A DNA stretch of 64,000 bases, from positions 124,001 to 188,000 of the forward strand of contig JAODTK010005832.1 in NCBI GenBank assembly GCA_026419785.1. The letters run 5' to 3'. This DNA comes from Sclerodactyla briareus. Lineage: Eukaryota; Echinodermata; Holothuroidea; Dendrochirotida; Sclerodactylidae. The notes beneath the pieces are model-generated. The model saw only the letters and a program-made list of their open reading frames with translations, did no database searches and was not told the origin of the DNA. Position numbers and translations under genes: made by a program. Each line of letters opens with the position of its first letter. Position 1 is the first letter of the stretch. Positions 1-12,674 of this stretch are shown here, piece after piece.

Positions 1-59
1 GGTGGCTGGTGTTCCTTTCCCCCCGCCAAGAAAATGTACAACTATTCATAGCGTCACCC

Positions 60-215
60 CCGCTCAAAAGTGGAGGAGGGGGTTTGGCACACATTTTCAA
101 AAATTGTACTGTGTGAAAATGTTAAAGTGAATGGGAGCATTGTCAAAAAGTGGGGGACACCCCCCCCCCCGTTCCCACCTGGTTTGGACGCCCATGCAAT
201 CTTCACCCTTCATCC
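60..215. repeat. G/C-run dispersed repeat
   Basis: A CAAAAAGTGGGGGACAC segment followed by a run of about 11 C and then GGACGCCCATG resembles other members at 1,205-1,325, 2,205-2,260 and 42,335-42,430. The core is a C run next to ACTTTT-like sequence and a GACGCCC block. The weak open frames across it are low-complexity and unlikely to be genes. Confidence 0.4.
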
Positions 216-1204
216 ACATAGGATACCTACAATATACAGCACTGCATCATTAGTGCAGGAAGGTATTACTTATCGGATGTTTATTGTAGTATCGTATAAC
301 TTACTATGGTAACGAAAGTGAGTATACGGAGCAACGAATCACAATAATCTGTACTTATTTCCAGGCGAGCCGATTTTAATCCAAGGCATTCCCACACGTT
401 GATGTCACTCATTGGGTATTTTAAATCACGAAGAGCTCTCACGGATTTCAACGGTATTTCCGCATTACGGTCAATCATCTAGGCCTACCTTCAACCCAGC
501 GACATGGCAGCGACTGAATTGAGCGAATCGGTACCTGACAATGCCCGTAGTTCTAATTGGTAGTGAAGCAAGAAAACGTAATCCTTGTACTGGTCCTCAA
601 AAGTGAGCGGTCATAAGCAAAAAGTCTATTAGTGGCCCCTCTTGTTCCTTCGAAATACAAAGCCAACTATTCATTTAAAGGACAATGCAGGCTTGATACA
701 CAGAGTTTAATCGTGGAGAATGGCAAACTGTATCTATAGGTACAAACTCTATATCAATGCGACGTTCCTATGTGAACTTTCAAAAAGCTTGGCCCATTAA
801 TGCCGACGGAGAAATTGGCAGGCGCGGATCCAGGAGAGGGGCGCACCCGGCGCGCGCCCCCCCTCCTAACTCATCTCGAGAGGATTTTTTTTTTTTTTCT
901 TTGACGGCCTGAGCCGCTGAGTTACGTTGTCACCTCCCATCTGCATCTGGTCCCACAGTAGAGGAGCACCACGATGCGGATGGGTTGTATTGTTATCGTG
1001 TTAGTTATTTCTTAGCTTCGCCTCCTCAAAGCTATCGCTTCATCTAGGCAGCGCAAACTCTACTCTTAGTTCGGGCCGATTGCGCTGTCCATGCTGTAAT
1101 GGTTGCGACGACATTGTGGTGAGTTCCCCACGTTAGGTCGCAACGCCTTTGAATGTCTTGCGGCGAAAACAAACTCTCCTTGTGATGACGAAACCTTTCC
1201 TGTC

Positions 1205-1325
1205 GACAGATTTGTATCCATGGGCGTCAACAGGTGGGGACGAGGGGGGGGGACATGTCCCCCCACTTTCGAACGTTGGGGGTATCACACAGGCAAATCG
1301 TTTGCTCCCCCCCCCCACTTGTCCC
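1205..1325. repeat. G/C-run dispersed repeat inside transposon
   Basis: The segment holds TGGGCGTCAAC, a G run, ACATGTCCCCCCACTTTCGAA and a second C run ending CCACTTGTCC. It shares the (C)n-ACTTT and GGCGTC blocks with 2,205-2,260 and 42,335-42,430. The ORFs here on both strands come from this low-complexity repeat. Confidence 0.45.
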
Positions 1326-2204
1326 GGACTGTAATAAAAAATGTAGGCACACGCCCGAATTTGTATCACTCTAACTATTTAACTTTGTTGTCTAACCAAA
1401 CAAAAATCGCGCTGTAAATTGTCTTAAGTCCGCTAATTCCAGGTGGGACTCCAGGTGGAGATCTTGACCCGACTAGGGCCGAATTCAAGATTTCCCATGT
1501 TCCTTTTAGACCGAATTTTCGAATTTACATCGATAAGGCCAAAAGGGCATAATTTGTTTTGCGCGCAATGATGTCTTTTTTATCCAGACGTTGTAGGCTG
1601 AATATGCAATGTGATCTTAGAATCATTTTGTTCACTCGAATAATTTCAGGATCCTTGGGGGAAGACTGCCCCCCCCCCCCATTTTTCTGAAATGAAAAAT
1701 CGTGGAAACTCTGGGAAGGAAAAAAGCAAAGTGAAAAATGCCGGTAATTTTTTTTTCAGCCCTTTTTCAATAAAATGCCTCCGGGAAACATCATTTTTCC
1801 GCGCCTCCGCGCGCCGGCGCGCCGGCAGTTCCCGAAGGCTCACTTGTGAAATTCGGTTAAAATCGTTCTGCTCCCGATTGGATGGTCCGTACGGGGCCTA
1901 TGCCTGTCCCCTTCGATCCCCGACCGGGAACTGTTCGGTAGACTCCCTGGATCCCCACGCAAGCCAGAGTAGAAATGTAAACAAAATACATGTATTATAT
2001 TCGGTAAATCATCTTAGTATGCACAATTAAAACTTGTGTGTTAACACGTGTTTCTTTTACTCAAATCACACTGGTAGAGGTTGCTATTGAGCCTGGCACG
2101 TGCCGTTCCCGTCGATCTCGAGGGTATGAGAATCTTAAATTTTCGCGCTACGATTCGCGCCAGGCCCTATGAGGTGGCGCTTTCGCTTGAGATGGTCATC
2201 TGAT

Positions 2205-2260
2205 TTCGATGTGCCCCCCCCCCACTTTTCAAAACGGTCGACGCCCCTGTTTGTAGTTAC
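2205..2260. repeat. G/C-run dispersed repeat
   Basis: ATGTG, then about ten C, then ACTTTTCAAAACGG followed by TCGACGCCCCTG. This is the clearest member of the family also seen near 1,205 and 42,335. Confidence 0.5.
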
Positions 2261-3639
2261 ATTGTTTTTGTTGGTCGTCACACGTGGGTAAATGCCCCAC
2301 GTGGATCCTTCGGTCGTGAGGCTACTTTTGAAGACGAATAATTGATTCAACACGTTTTCATTTGCCATGTTCTCCATACGATTTACGCTGGTGCATGCGC
2401 GCACATAGGGGTTGGTCTGTCTGTACTCGATTCACAGTCATCACCTCACGAAATCACCCCACCCCTCCTTGGGAAGAAATCTGTATCCATGCCTGGTCCA
2501 AGCATTGTTCTATAAGGTGCCACACTCAATTTTACTTCCCATGATATTTAATATACAAACGTACATGGCAATGTGTGGAATCGTGTTATCGTATTTAGCT
2601 TACAAAAAAACCACATTGACAACAACAACAACAAAAAACAAAAATCAAAATTTTCCTCCAAGACTTACCCTCATTCTACATCACAGGATCCTGTACACTC
2701 AGTAGGAAAGGTTTATCGCCGTCAGGCGTTTCGGGGCAAGCTTCTGGCTTACCGATGTTGGCGAGAAATACATTCTCACAATCGTTCTCAGCATGACCCA
2801 TATTACGCACCCCAAATAACAATACAGTTCTTGTTCCCCCCCCCCCCCCTCCAGAAAGTTCGACACGGACTCAATGTAGTCTTAATATCTGGGCCATGAT
2901 GCTGTGCGTGCTCGTTGTGTGCCAGTGGTTAACTCTCGTGTTCTCAGATACCTTCACATTTCATCCAAAACAATTGTCGATTACACTCATCTTTTATGAA
3001 AAAGGCCAAAATTCCCTACGCGCAGCAGTTGGAAGCTCTTTGTGAAGACTTTGTCTATCTATGGCACCAAAAATGTGTATATTGGGGATCACACAGCTAC
3101 TTGCAAATTTGTCGATAAATACAACTTGAAGTGTTTTAAATCCAGGAGCTAATTTTAATGGACCACCAGTGTTCCTCTAAACTAACTCCGATAAACAATC
3201 ATTATCAATATTTTTTTTGTTATGCTTTTTGTTTCACGAATACACGAGTAATGCCGTTTTTCCGGCCATCTGAGAGGTCTGTTTCTCAGACCAGAAATTT
3301 GCTCCCGCGCGCCTCTGCGCCAACCCCTGGTGGCGCTCCGCTTGGATGGTCAACGAGATGCATCTCATATGCCTTGTTCCCTTGGCACCCCCCATGCCCC
3401 TACTAAAATCTCTGGGGGGCCACGCGCTGATCAGATACGTTGCGTTCATCTCAATTCAGTCATAGCTAGGAATTCAGCTCACCCCCCCCCCCCCCCCGCC
3501 TCCCGCTCCTTATGATCTTTTCTCCCATTATATTATGTTGATAATTTTGGCGCCCCCTCTAATCCGAAATCCTGGATCCGCCCCTTGATTGGGGAGAATC
3601 CCATTTGCGCAGAAGCAAGACTGACATGGGTACTAAGTT

Positions 3640-4527
3640 TATCGGGAGGTCGGTTCGAATGGATGATGCTGGCAATTGTTTTAAGGATCGGGGGGGGCTG
3701 ATCTACTTTCCAAACGGTCTTCCGACTGGCAATTTTTTCAATGTCGACACGTGCAAAGTTATACAGTTGGGTTTCACTGAACTTAACGCTTGAACGTAAC
3801 TTGAGTTGAATGGCCAAATTATTCAGTTGGTGATTTCAGCAAAAGATCTTGGGGTTGGTTTTTGATTCTTCTTTGAAACCTCCAGCAGTGTGCCGAGCTG
3901 CTAGAAAGGTAATTGGATTCTTGGCTTTATTAGAACGTCACTACTTCAATTTCATTTCCTTGATAATGATATTGTTGGCAGGCTGTTTAAGCAACTGGTG
4001 AGACCGCAACCGGGAATTCCCTACTTTGCCAAAGACATAAGACAATCAGGTAATTTAAAACGTTCAGCGTAGGGCAACTAAATGATTCACACTGCCTGAA
4101 AATTTATCCTTCCTCGGGGCAAGATTAAGGCGTCTCGCGGTCTAACTCCAATGGAGCAGAGGCGAATTCGGAGTGGGCGCTTGATCCAGGTTTTTCGCAA
4201 TTGTCATGGACTCGATGGCCTGTCCTTCCAACTACTTCTTTGAATTTTCAATGTTTATGGCAAATCGAGGCCATTGTCTCAAGCTGATTGGCAAACGCTG
4301 CAGAATGGACATTCGTAAATATTTCTTCTCGCAAGAGTGATCAATGAGTGGAATTGTCTTCTGAATGTAGTCGATCTAAGAATGGTGAATGAGTTTAAGA
4401 CACAGTCTTATTTTTTTTTTCAGGAATCACGGGCGTATTTTAGGTTACGAGTTTGTTCATTTTTTCTTTCCTGGGATGTTGTGGCTTCTGGGGTACGTTA
4501 TGGGATTATGTCCTTCCTGGCCCTTAT
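3640..4527 (+). mobile_element. CR1/L2-like non-LTR retrotransposon, 3' part
   Basis: Broken frames read like the end of a CR1-type reverse transcriptase. They include a KDLGV(V)FDSSLKP-like block (about 3,845-3,885), a VQRRATK-like block (about 4,060), LTPMEQRRIRSG followed by a VF-x-N-C-H-G-L-D-like block (about 4,143-4,220), and MDIRKYFFS-like then INEWNCL then VNEFKT (about 4,305-4,400). These segments occur in this order at the C terminus of CR1/L2 ORF2. Several frameshifts and stops show it is dead or error-laden. It is 5'-truncated and is followed by a (CTAAA)n tail. Copy B lacks it. Confidence 0.75.
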
Positions 4528-4622
4528 TCACTAAACTAAAACTAAATAAACTACTAAACTAAAACTAAAACTAAACTTAAACTAAACTACCACTAAACTA
4601 ATTTGAACTAAACTAAACTAAT
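4528..4622 (+). repeat. (CTAAA)n tail
   Basis: Degenerate tandem ACTAAA/CTAAA units follow the CR1-like fragment directly. They are best explained as the 3' repeat tail of that retroelement. Confidence 0.8.
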
Positions 4623-7389
4623 ATAACAGCTCCCTGGTTTTGATCAACACAGATCACAGTAGTATAACTCCATGATGTGTGTACGCTGTGGGGAAGCGAG
4701 CGATCTGGCGTAGCCATGAATTTGATTTGGGGGGGGCCATTGGATGCCATCTAAGCGGGCGCCACCATAGGTTGGTTGCCAAGCGAACCCAGAATTTGTT
4801 TGCTTCACAACTTGCCCCAGATTGCAGGAAACGGCACTTCCGCGCATTTCGGGCATGTTAACGGCATAAACCAAACAATCCTAAATACTGAGATATAAGG
4901 GGGCGAATGATGTAAACTGACAAATTGCAAAAAATCATTAGAACATTAAAGTGGCCAGCATCGGGCCCATAGCTATGGGGTCAGTCGATCCCCCTAGCTG
5001 GCTGAAGTCCACATTTTGGCCATAAAATCCAAGATTATTAAATCAACCTCAGAATCCACCATAACGCACCATTTAAAACATCTTTCTTTCAAAATTGCCG
5101 GTGAGCATCCGTCAGACGGTCGGTTCCCACTCTATGAGGCGCGCCTGCGTCGCACTGCTGCCTGCAGGCAAAACATTTGTCACGTTTTAAAGGGAAAGGT
5201 CCCCACCTCATTGTCGTCTAAGACAACTACTACCTTCGTCCGAACTATTCCGTTTCCTTTTTGGATCCAAAGGAAGTGGGACATTTTTAACCTACCCGAA
5301 TCGGCGAAGGCCTTTGTCCCTGATTATAATTGAGTTTGCATAGACCTTTTTCGCAATTAGCACTACGGTGTTAATTGTGGGACTTGTCGGGGGCTGTTAT
5401 GGAAAGTCATACGAACAAATGCCTGTAAAACTTGGATTAACTTGGAATTTCATGCAAGGAAATAACTTTTTCATCACTCGAAGTTGTTATGGTAGTAATC
5501 AAAATAAAAAAAGGAAGAGCAGCTTCTGGACTTCGGGGGGTTATCATGAAGAATGAGAAAAATAATTAAAATTTACTTTCCCTCCCCATACATCCAACAC
5601 TCATTTGGGAACCGATCCGCCTGTTTTTGTTCCCGACATGCCCAAAGCATTCCCACAGCGCACCGAATATGCTATCACTGCGGAAAGGTCTATAGAAATT
5701 TTCTCGCAGCCTATTCTCGGAAAGTTTGGCAGAGTATGCTTTGCTAATTTTGGCCCTTTCGCGCTGGATACTATCAATGTGACAGTATTGGTCAAAAGTG
5801 ATAGCTCCTATGTTTATATTCTTGGTACTGTCACCTGACAAATTTCAAAAATAATGAAAGGATATGCATACGGCCACGGGGATAGATGAAAGTAAAATCA
5901 TGTTTGAAGACTCTGCCCAGACAACCACTTTCGTAAGGAAAGATAAGTCTGATCATTATATTCGTAAAAAGTAAACTAGTGGCAATGCTGATGCTCTCGC
6001 GACCAGAGCACGCTATCTTCTGTATACGGCTCGTACTGTGAGTCATACAAAAGTTCGCCATCGTTTAAAGACTAGATACCGCAAGTTGAATTTATTGGAC
6101 ATTTAGCGACATAAATGGCGTCAATACTCTTGCTGAAATTGCAGGAATCTGGGACATGTGTCAAACGATGGCTCAATTAATGAACAATGTGGAATGATTC
6201 ATTGATTGCCACTGCACAGTTCAGTTTTCTTCTCGGCTAAAGTGTGGTATACTGAGCATTACGTGCTCCCACTGCTGAACGGGTATTCCTCTCAATATAT
6301 TCGTACTCTTCTTGGTAGTGAAATACACACTATAGGCAATCCAAAACTTGCAAAACTTGCAAAACCATTAATTAAAACACCACGTCAACATTTACCCCCC
6401 AGGTCCCTAATTCAGGGTTAATGATTACCGACAAACATCACAGGGTAAAATAACGTTTCAATTGTAAACAACCCGTTCCAATCGCTCCAAAAGGACAAGA
6501 CTTCCTCTTCGGGACTGACCAAAGATTGGAAAACGGATGTTAATGATGTCAATGACGTACAAAAGTATAACGTCACCATGAGTCGTTTTAACAGCACATT
6601 GCACTCATTTAACAAGCAAATCAAGATAGCGTAATGACCCATTATACTCTGGAAGGATATCGTCCTTGGCAGGACAAGTGCCCATGACATTAACACCAAG
6701 AAGTGATTCTGCGATGCACTTTACCCGTAAGAGCAGAGAGGGAATCGTGTTCTTGCAGATTATAACATTGGCGGTAGCAACCTTGTAACTTACACACCTA
6801 TTCGGGGTATACATAACAATGGCAAAATCTGGAAGAAGATATTCAGACTTCAATCAACAATGCTATAGAAATTTGTTTCGCTTACTATGGTCGTAATTTT
6901 CTACCACTACTCCTAGGCAAACCCATAGTTTAAAAGGCGCTTGTTAGACCACTGTTTTATATTGTTTGTTGAGACCCCTCGTTACCATCATGATAACTAT
7001 TAGCCCTATGGAGCTGCTCGAATTCGACTGCAGGATTATGATTCTCTTTTGAACATAACAGGAACCATTCAGAATCTCAGTTGGAATGCCTAAAATAAGA
7101 TGATGCGCTGTCTATTCTCTTCTATGAAGTTTATCACTGATAGCTTAATCTCGATCAATACCAGTAAGTTCCTATTAAACTCTATTCCAAGAATTACCCG
7201 TTAGAGAAGCTCTCTGTGTCATTTGTCTACGAGGCCCGTAGTAAGACTGTTTACATGTACCCATTTCATCCACGAATGGTAGCCCAAATGGAATACAAAC
7301 TGCCTGCTATCAACATGCCTCGCCACTCTGCAAATCTTAAACAGCTAAACAGGAGATTTTAATTATACTCAAATATGTGGAACATCTCA
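4623..7389. other. No gene recognised; partly duplicated DNA
   Basis: 4,623-4,720 matches 24,610-24,720 and 6,240-7,440 matches 24,840-25,810 plus 29,650-30,150. About 4,920-6,200 has no counterpart in copy B and may be another insertion. Small open frames around 5,600-5,840 and 6,420-6,850 show no recognisable family. Confidence 0.5.
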
Positions 7390-7524
7390 TTGCTGCATGT
7401 CCGCGCAGCATAATCTAAAAATAATCTCAAAACATCGCGGAGGGCTGTAGTTTGGCAGCCCCAAAGGGTTTGCAGGTGACCAGTGCACCAATTCCACCCC
7501 CCTCTCAGCTGTGACTGACTGATG

Positions 7525-7604
7525 GCAATAATAATAATAATTAATAATACTTATAATAATATAATACTAATCATAATAATAATAAGACATTAATAATAAT
7601 ACCG
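7525..7604. repeat. (AAT)n microsatellite
   Basis: Tandem AAT/ATA units, equivalent in position to the tracts at 30,225-30,297 and 31,456-31,560. Confidence 0.9.
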
Positions 7605-8066
7605 CGCACGATTCGCTGGATCACCTGGATAGCTGATCAACATTCTTTCTTCCGGCTACCATACGTGATCTGGATCGTTTACCGTCACGCGTTGTTTACA
7701 GCGAAACCCCAAGGATTTAAACGTGAAAGTGGCGGAGCTTTCTATCATCCAGACCCCATCAGTAACCCAGCTTTCTGACTCTCAATGTAGGCGTTTCGCG
7801 CCAGTGGATGTTTGTAACGACTACTGGATCCGTTATTAAATCCAGAACCGCCCCCCCCCACGCCCCCCCCCCTCCAACCTTTCAACCGTTCAGGCGAGCC
7901 AGAGAAATCTCGATAGAGTTGACGACAGCTTCCAATGAAGACTAAACATATCCCAACTATCAGACTATGGATATAGACTGTATATACGACTTTGCTGAAG
8001 GAAACTCGTATGTATACATAAACCCGAGAATAGTAAGTTCAACTCGAAAAATAGTGTACGTTGAAG

Positions 8067-8067
<1 letters not shown>

Positions 8068-8139
<72 letters not shown>

Positions 8140-8179
8140 CGATAGATCGATAGATAGATAGATAGATAGATAGATAGAA
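8068..8179. repeat. (GATA)n microsatellite
   Basis: About 28 GATA units with small interruptions. The tract yields long Tyr/Leu/Ser/Ile-repeat open frames on the - strand, which are artefacts. The same position in copy B (32,751-32,848) also has GATA units. Confidence 0.95.
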
Positions 8180-9036
8180 TATAGAATGGGAGAAGATAAG
8201 TAATGGTAGGAGGATATATAAACATTTAAGACGTATGTAGAATACCAATGAAACAGTAAATTACTAAAGACGATGAACAACACGAAACGAGGACTGATAC
8301 GTTTCGTTTAGCAACGCCGAAGCAACTTTTCACCGTTCCTACTTTTTTTTTTTTTTAAATAAACTCCCTTCCGGGAGAGGGTCTTTCCGTGCTCGGGATA
8401 TACGTTTTTAGTGGAAGTACATCGATACCCTGCTGTTTTTCTATAGAGTCGTCACTGAGAAGCCCTTGCAACAATCAGTCGCTTACAATAACAACTAGCA
8501 ATCATCAATATACTGATATAAGGACTTGAATAGATATCACTGTCATTAACAGCTCTGTTAGCGTTACGCCGATTTTCGAACAAGTAGAGACCGTAGAGAC
8601 GACCAGGCTGCTAAATATCTTGAAGGTGTTTTCCAATGATTTGAAGAAGTGCAACTGTAGTGACCAAGTCCATCAATGTAGTAAACTACTGCAATGCAAG
8701 AATTTATTGGACCCAATGCTCGGAAAGAGACCCACCCTGGATATGCGCATGTAGTTGTAACTATAGTGGATAGTGATGAATCCAAGTGGACGTACATATG
8801 ATAAGGGTATAGTCCTGCGGCAACGTATCACGATTTTTTAAGTCACACTGATATAACATATAGTCACAGATTCATGGAACGGTTTCTGACGGGTGAGTCA
8901 CATAAATGTCGACCACTAATACATTACACTGAACGACATTGACTATGTTGCATCAGTGTAAAGCAAGAGTAGCACTAGCACATATTCATGGGGATGTCTG
9001 TCATATTTGCGATCTGCTTTTTTCTTCACCCAACAG

Positions 9037-10305
9037 CCCTTATTCCAGATACGAGAGGTCGTGAGTTCATCTTCGCATTCCCGAGCAATACGATGTACCT
9101 GACGCGCTCTTTGTTCAAATCGGTGGCCTATCGACTGGCGATACCAGAGTAGAGGTCACGGTACCCGCTTTGAACTTCGAACAAGTTATTAACATCACGA
9201 ACACCACTGTGTCGAGGGTCGATATACCGGTGGAGGCGGTATGCGTCGGAAACAGTTTCCAGAATACGACTGTCCTCATCCGATCCAATAAAGATGTCAA
9301 CGTGCAGGCGATAAATGCGAAGGCCAAGTCAATAGACGGTTTCCTCGCAATACCGTCTGACTCCCTCGGTACGGAGTATATCATACCGTCCTATACGACG
9401 GTCGGTGCCGCGAAATCACAATTCACGATAACCGCAAAAACCGATCTACCACAGTGACGATAGTCTCGGAGCAGGAACTTACCTACGGAAGTACCATATA
9501 TACCGCAGGGCAAACAATCACTTTCGGCTTGCAAAGAGGACAGACGATACAATTTCAATCGAAAATCGATCTGAGCGGGACGCAGATTACGTCTGATAAA
9601 CCAGTCGCAGTGTTGTCCGGTTCGACGTGCGCGGTCGTTCCTCAGAAGACATCGCGATGTGACCATATGGTGGAGATGATTCCCCCGGTCGATACCTGGG
9701 GCAAGCGGTTCAGCCTCCAGCCTCTATGGATCGAGAATCGGGGTACATCTTCAGGCTATACGCAGCAAGAGATTCCACCGTCGTCAAAGTCTCCGGCGCG
9801 ACCGTTCAACTTCAGCGGCAAGGCCAGTTCATGGAATTCAATCAGTTGCCGATTTCCCGCTGGGCATTAACGCCGACAAACCTATTCTACTAGTCCAGTA
9901 CACCAAGGGTATGCAGACTGACGGAGTGGGGGATCCATTATGTACATTATTCCACCATCGAACAGTATTTCAACGGGCTCGTCACCTTCGCTACTTTCGA
10001 CCAATCGGGCCCACGAACATCTCCAGCTACGCGGCTATCTCAGTGACGTCACCGTCTTTGTTCACGGTATCTCTCAATGACGTTACCGTGCTAGCCGAGG
10101 AGCCCGATATCCACGTCAACGGAGGGATGTTCAGTTTCGGCGCTGACCGTACCGTCTCGCTCTTCGGCGGGTCCCACGTGGTCGCCAACTTCATGCCCCA
10201 TGGGTTCTTTAGCGTGACCCTGTACGGGTTTGGCCAGGGCATAGCATAATGGCTGGCCAACGGGTACAACTCGCAGCTGACACTCGGAAAAGAATCCCCA
10301 AGCAG
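9037..10305 (+). CDS. IgGFc-binding domain exon, gene copy A
   Basis: This large exon encodes one whole IgGFc-binding-protein N-terminal-type domain, as found in secreted or surface proteins of invertebrates and in vertebrate FCGBP. The acceptor TTTTTTCTTCACCCAACAG is canonical, and the exon ends at AGCAG|GTAATG. In order it shows GREFIFAFPSN (about 9,058), VEVTVPALNFEQ (about 9,150), SLGTEYIIPSY (about 9,360), SDKPVAVLSGSTCAVVP (about 9,595), CDHMVEMIPPVDTWG (about 9,658), ADKPILLVQYTKG (about 9,873), FTVSLNDV (about 10,062) and FFSVTLYGFGQGIA (about 10,205). The segments lie in different frames, broken near 9,110, 9,455, 9,745, 9,855 and 9,940. Because conserved motifs continue on both sides of each break, sequence error is as likely as decay. 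The signal peptide must lie in an upstream exon I could not identify. Confidence 0.88.
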
Positions 10306-11298
10306 GTAATGGGAGATTTCGGTTAGCAGGGTCGACGATTTGACCATGTTTGAGAATTTGGGCTGGGCCACCCCCATCAGCCGCCCCCCTCAAATATATA
10401 CCCAGTAACCGTCACTGGTATTTTTTCATCTTTTCACTCCCTTGTACACATTCGGAAGTGGTTGCCGTGCTGAAATCCCACCTCGCGTCTGTCAATGCGT
10501 CGTAACTAAAGTCAGCCCCGAATAACGTAGGCACAGTGACCGCCCCCCTGAGATTGCAGTTTGTTTAGATTAAAGTCCCTGGGTAATGGAGATGAGATTT
10601 TCCAGCGACGCATATATTAAACGCATGGGAATTGGGACGATACATGTTGCGAAGTCTCCGTGATAGTCACTGGTTAAACCCATTCCAGCTGACTCTCTCG
10701 AAGAAAGGAAGGATAAAACCTGGGCCTAACTCTTCGCCCTCACTTTCGAACACGCCTACCAAGGATAGTTGCCTCCGAAAAATACCGTAATATTAAAGCA
10801 AAGCATACCGAATAGGCGGTGGGTCACTGTAATTGCGTTGGCTATGAATCCTGGCCACCGGCGCAAATAACTCATATCCCCATACTTACCATGGATGTGG
10901 GCCCACAGTATAGGCACGAGTGATACTGGATAATTTTTGTCCCGTCCAGGAACCTGGGTACTTGGGACATCCTCACACCCTGACACTGCTGATGGTAGTG
11001 TGTGAACTAAAAACCCGTACTATACGGGTCACGTTGTGTGCGTGTGCGTGAACCTGTGTTAGTGCGTATGGGTCCACCAGCCGCATGGTTTTGTTTCATC
11101 ACAATATGCACCTATTGGACAAGAATCGAAATCTATTAGTACTTGCATCATGTAGTTGCAGTCTTCCCATTTTAACTAATCAGGCTTACATGGTTACCAC
11201 GGCGAAGGATTAAAAATTCACGCGTTCCATAAATCTGCACCACAGAAATAACATTAGTGTCGTTTCATGTCCTGTGACATTGGTCTTCCTGGCTTCTT

Positions 11299-11396
11299 AA
11301 CACACACACACACACACACACTACACCACACAACACACACACAAACCACACACACACACACACACGACACGCACACACACACACCACACGACATAC
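11299..11396. repeat. (CA)n microsatellite
   Basis: A CA-rich tract in the intron upstream of exon 2, with a counterpart at 36,175-36,236 in copy B. The open frames across it are His/Thr and Val/Cys repeats. Confidence 0.9.
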
Positions 11397-11598
11397 ACAA
11401 TTATAGGTTGTCAAACGTTGGCCCCAAACAACCGACTTCCCCACACCCAAACGCCCACCTTACTGATTGTCGTTTTACGTGTCTCCGTGACATTTGGTCT
11501 AAACAGAATTTCGATCTCAAACCGGAGAGGTCAATAAATACGTGAAGCTTGTACTTTTATGGAATAAGGAAACGCGTGAACTCTCTGTAATTTCACAG

Positions 11599-11967
11599 CG
11601 CATGGAGGAGTACGACTGCCTAGGACTTCGGGAGCCCCAATCTTGGACCACGTGCCGGTTCACAGCAGAGTGCCTTCCCACCCGGGATCCGACATTGGCG
11701 GTAAACCAATTCCGTGTATGGCCGGACAATCTTGCCTGGCTTGGCTGGCCCGGTACAGACACCGTGGATGCCCGGAGCGCGTCACCCATCACAGACATGA
11801 TACCATCTGCCCTGCCCAACTCCCCCGCCCCGACCACTTCCGCCCGTCCACCTGGGGGTGAGATCCCCGATAATCTCGCACCACCCCTCTCCTTACCGCT
11901 GTATCCCGGGATCCACATATCCCGAGACCACTTTTGGGGGGGGGGGGGGGGAGCACTGGACCAGCCA
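11599..11967 (+). CDS. Cys/Pro-Thr stalk exon, gene copy A
   Basis: The acceptor TGTAATTTCACAG and a donor at CCAGCCA|GTGAGG bound this exon. It starts with EEYDC, continues TTCRFTAECLPTRD and QFRVW, and then becomes rich in Pro, Thr, Ser and Ala up to GGEIPDNLAPP (about 11,857). Copy B has the equivalent exon. I read it as a short Cys-containing segment followed by an extended, probably O-glycosylated stalk between the IgGFc-binding domain and the membrane. No Pfam family is obvious. A G run at about 11,936-11,951 near the end is absent in copy B. Confidence 0.6.
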
Positions 11968-12674
11968 GTGAGGTACCATCCCCTTCGTACATATCCTTAA
12001 GACAATTTGTTCTTACGAGGCTGTGACTACTTAAAGGGTAGTCCAGTTGAATCTTACTCTGTTTTGATCTATGATGTATAGAGTATTTAAACCATGTGTT
12101 ATCACATGTTCCAACTCATAGCATGTCCCGTTGAGGAGATATAGGCTTTTTTAAAATTATAACAAATTGGCAAGGTTGGGCAAAATGCAATCTTTTGATG
12201 AACGTATTTCTACTAAACCACTTATAGAGTAAAAGTCAGAAATTCTTGTTACCTACCAATTATGCTTGGTAGGAAATGATAATCATCGAATGTTGCCAAT
12301 TTGCAATTGTCCATTTGATTTCTGATGATTACCATCTTGAAAAATCATAGCTTCATACTCTCGAACATGCTATTAACGTAATCAAAAGTTTCATTTGGGC
12401 ATGATTTTTCACACTATGTTTTGACATTGCAAACATTTTTGGCTGGAACTTTTGCCTTTGAAAGAACCAATGATATGGTCTACTTTAGTGTACAAACAAC
12501 CGAACTGACTCCAACTTGTCATTGAGGGATCACCTGTCAGTTTGGAAATAAATTGCAGATATCACCCCTTTATGTCTGAAGATTGTAATTTGCGAAAAAA
12601 GAAGAAAAAATGATTAGGGCTCTGCGTCGGCACGTTTCGATCTCAATTCAACGCACATTATTTTCTGTCCACAG

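Larger units (their letters stand above)
819..3587. mobile_element. Non-autonomous DNA transposon with inverted ends
   Basis: The left end reads CAGGCGCGGATCCAGGA (819-835). The right end, read on the - strand, starts CAAGGGGCGGATCCAGGA (3,587 back to 3,570). These form imperfect terminal inverted repeats. ATTGG lies directly outside both ends (814-818 and 3,588-3,592), as expected for a target-site duplication. Copy B has an uninterrupted equivalent site at about 24,436, so the element is an insertion into copy A. CAG(T)GGCGGATCCAGG-type ends are common in invertebrate hAT-like and related non-autonomous elements; that assignment is inferred. I see no transposase. The interior is rich in G or C runs and includes repeats at 1,205-1,325 and 2,205-2,260. 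Confidence 0.75.
7390..8470 (+). promoter_or_regulatory. Promoter module, copy A
   Basis: This module is shared with about 30,100-31,045 and 31,285-33,320. Its order is GGCAGCCCCAAAGGGTTTGC, an (AAT)n tract, an ATACGTGATCTGGATCG block, a C-rich run, a GATA tract, a CTCCCTTCCGGGAGAGGG block and a TATA position. In this copy the TATA position reads GATATACG (8,397-8,404), whereas both other modules read TATATAAG. The IgGFc-binding-domain exon begins about 640 bases downstream, so this is probably the core promoter region of that gene. The altered TATA may be real or a sequencing error. Confidence 0.5.

Noticed and set aside
7960..8283. ORFs of 70-107 codons with Tyr-Leu-Ser-Ile repeats
   Set aside because: They are translations of the GATA microsatellite.
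8564..8797. Minus-strand ORF (77 codons) partly similar to 33,430-33,620
   Set aside because: Similarity is explained by the segmental duplication. The frame is not kept and no family is recognised.
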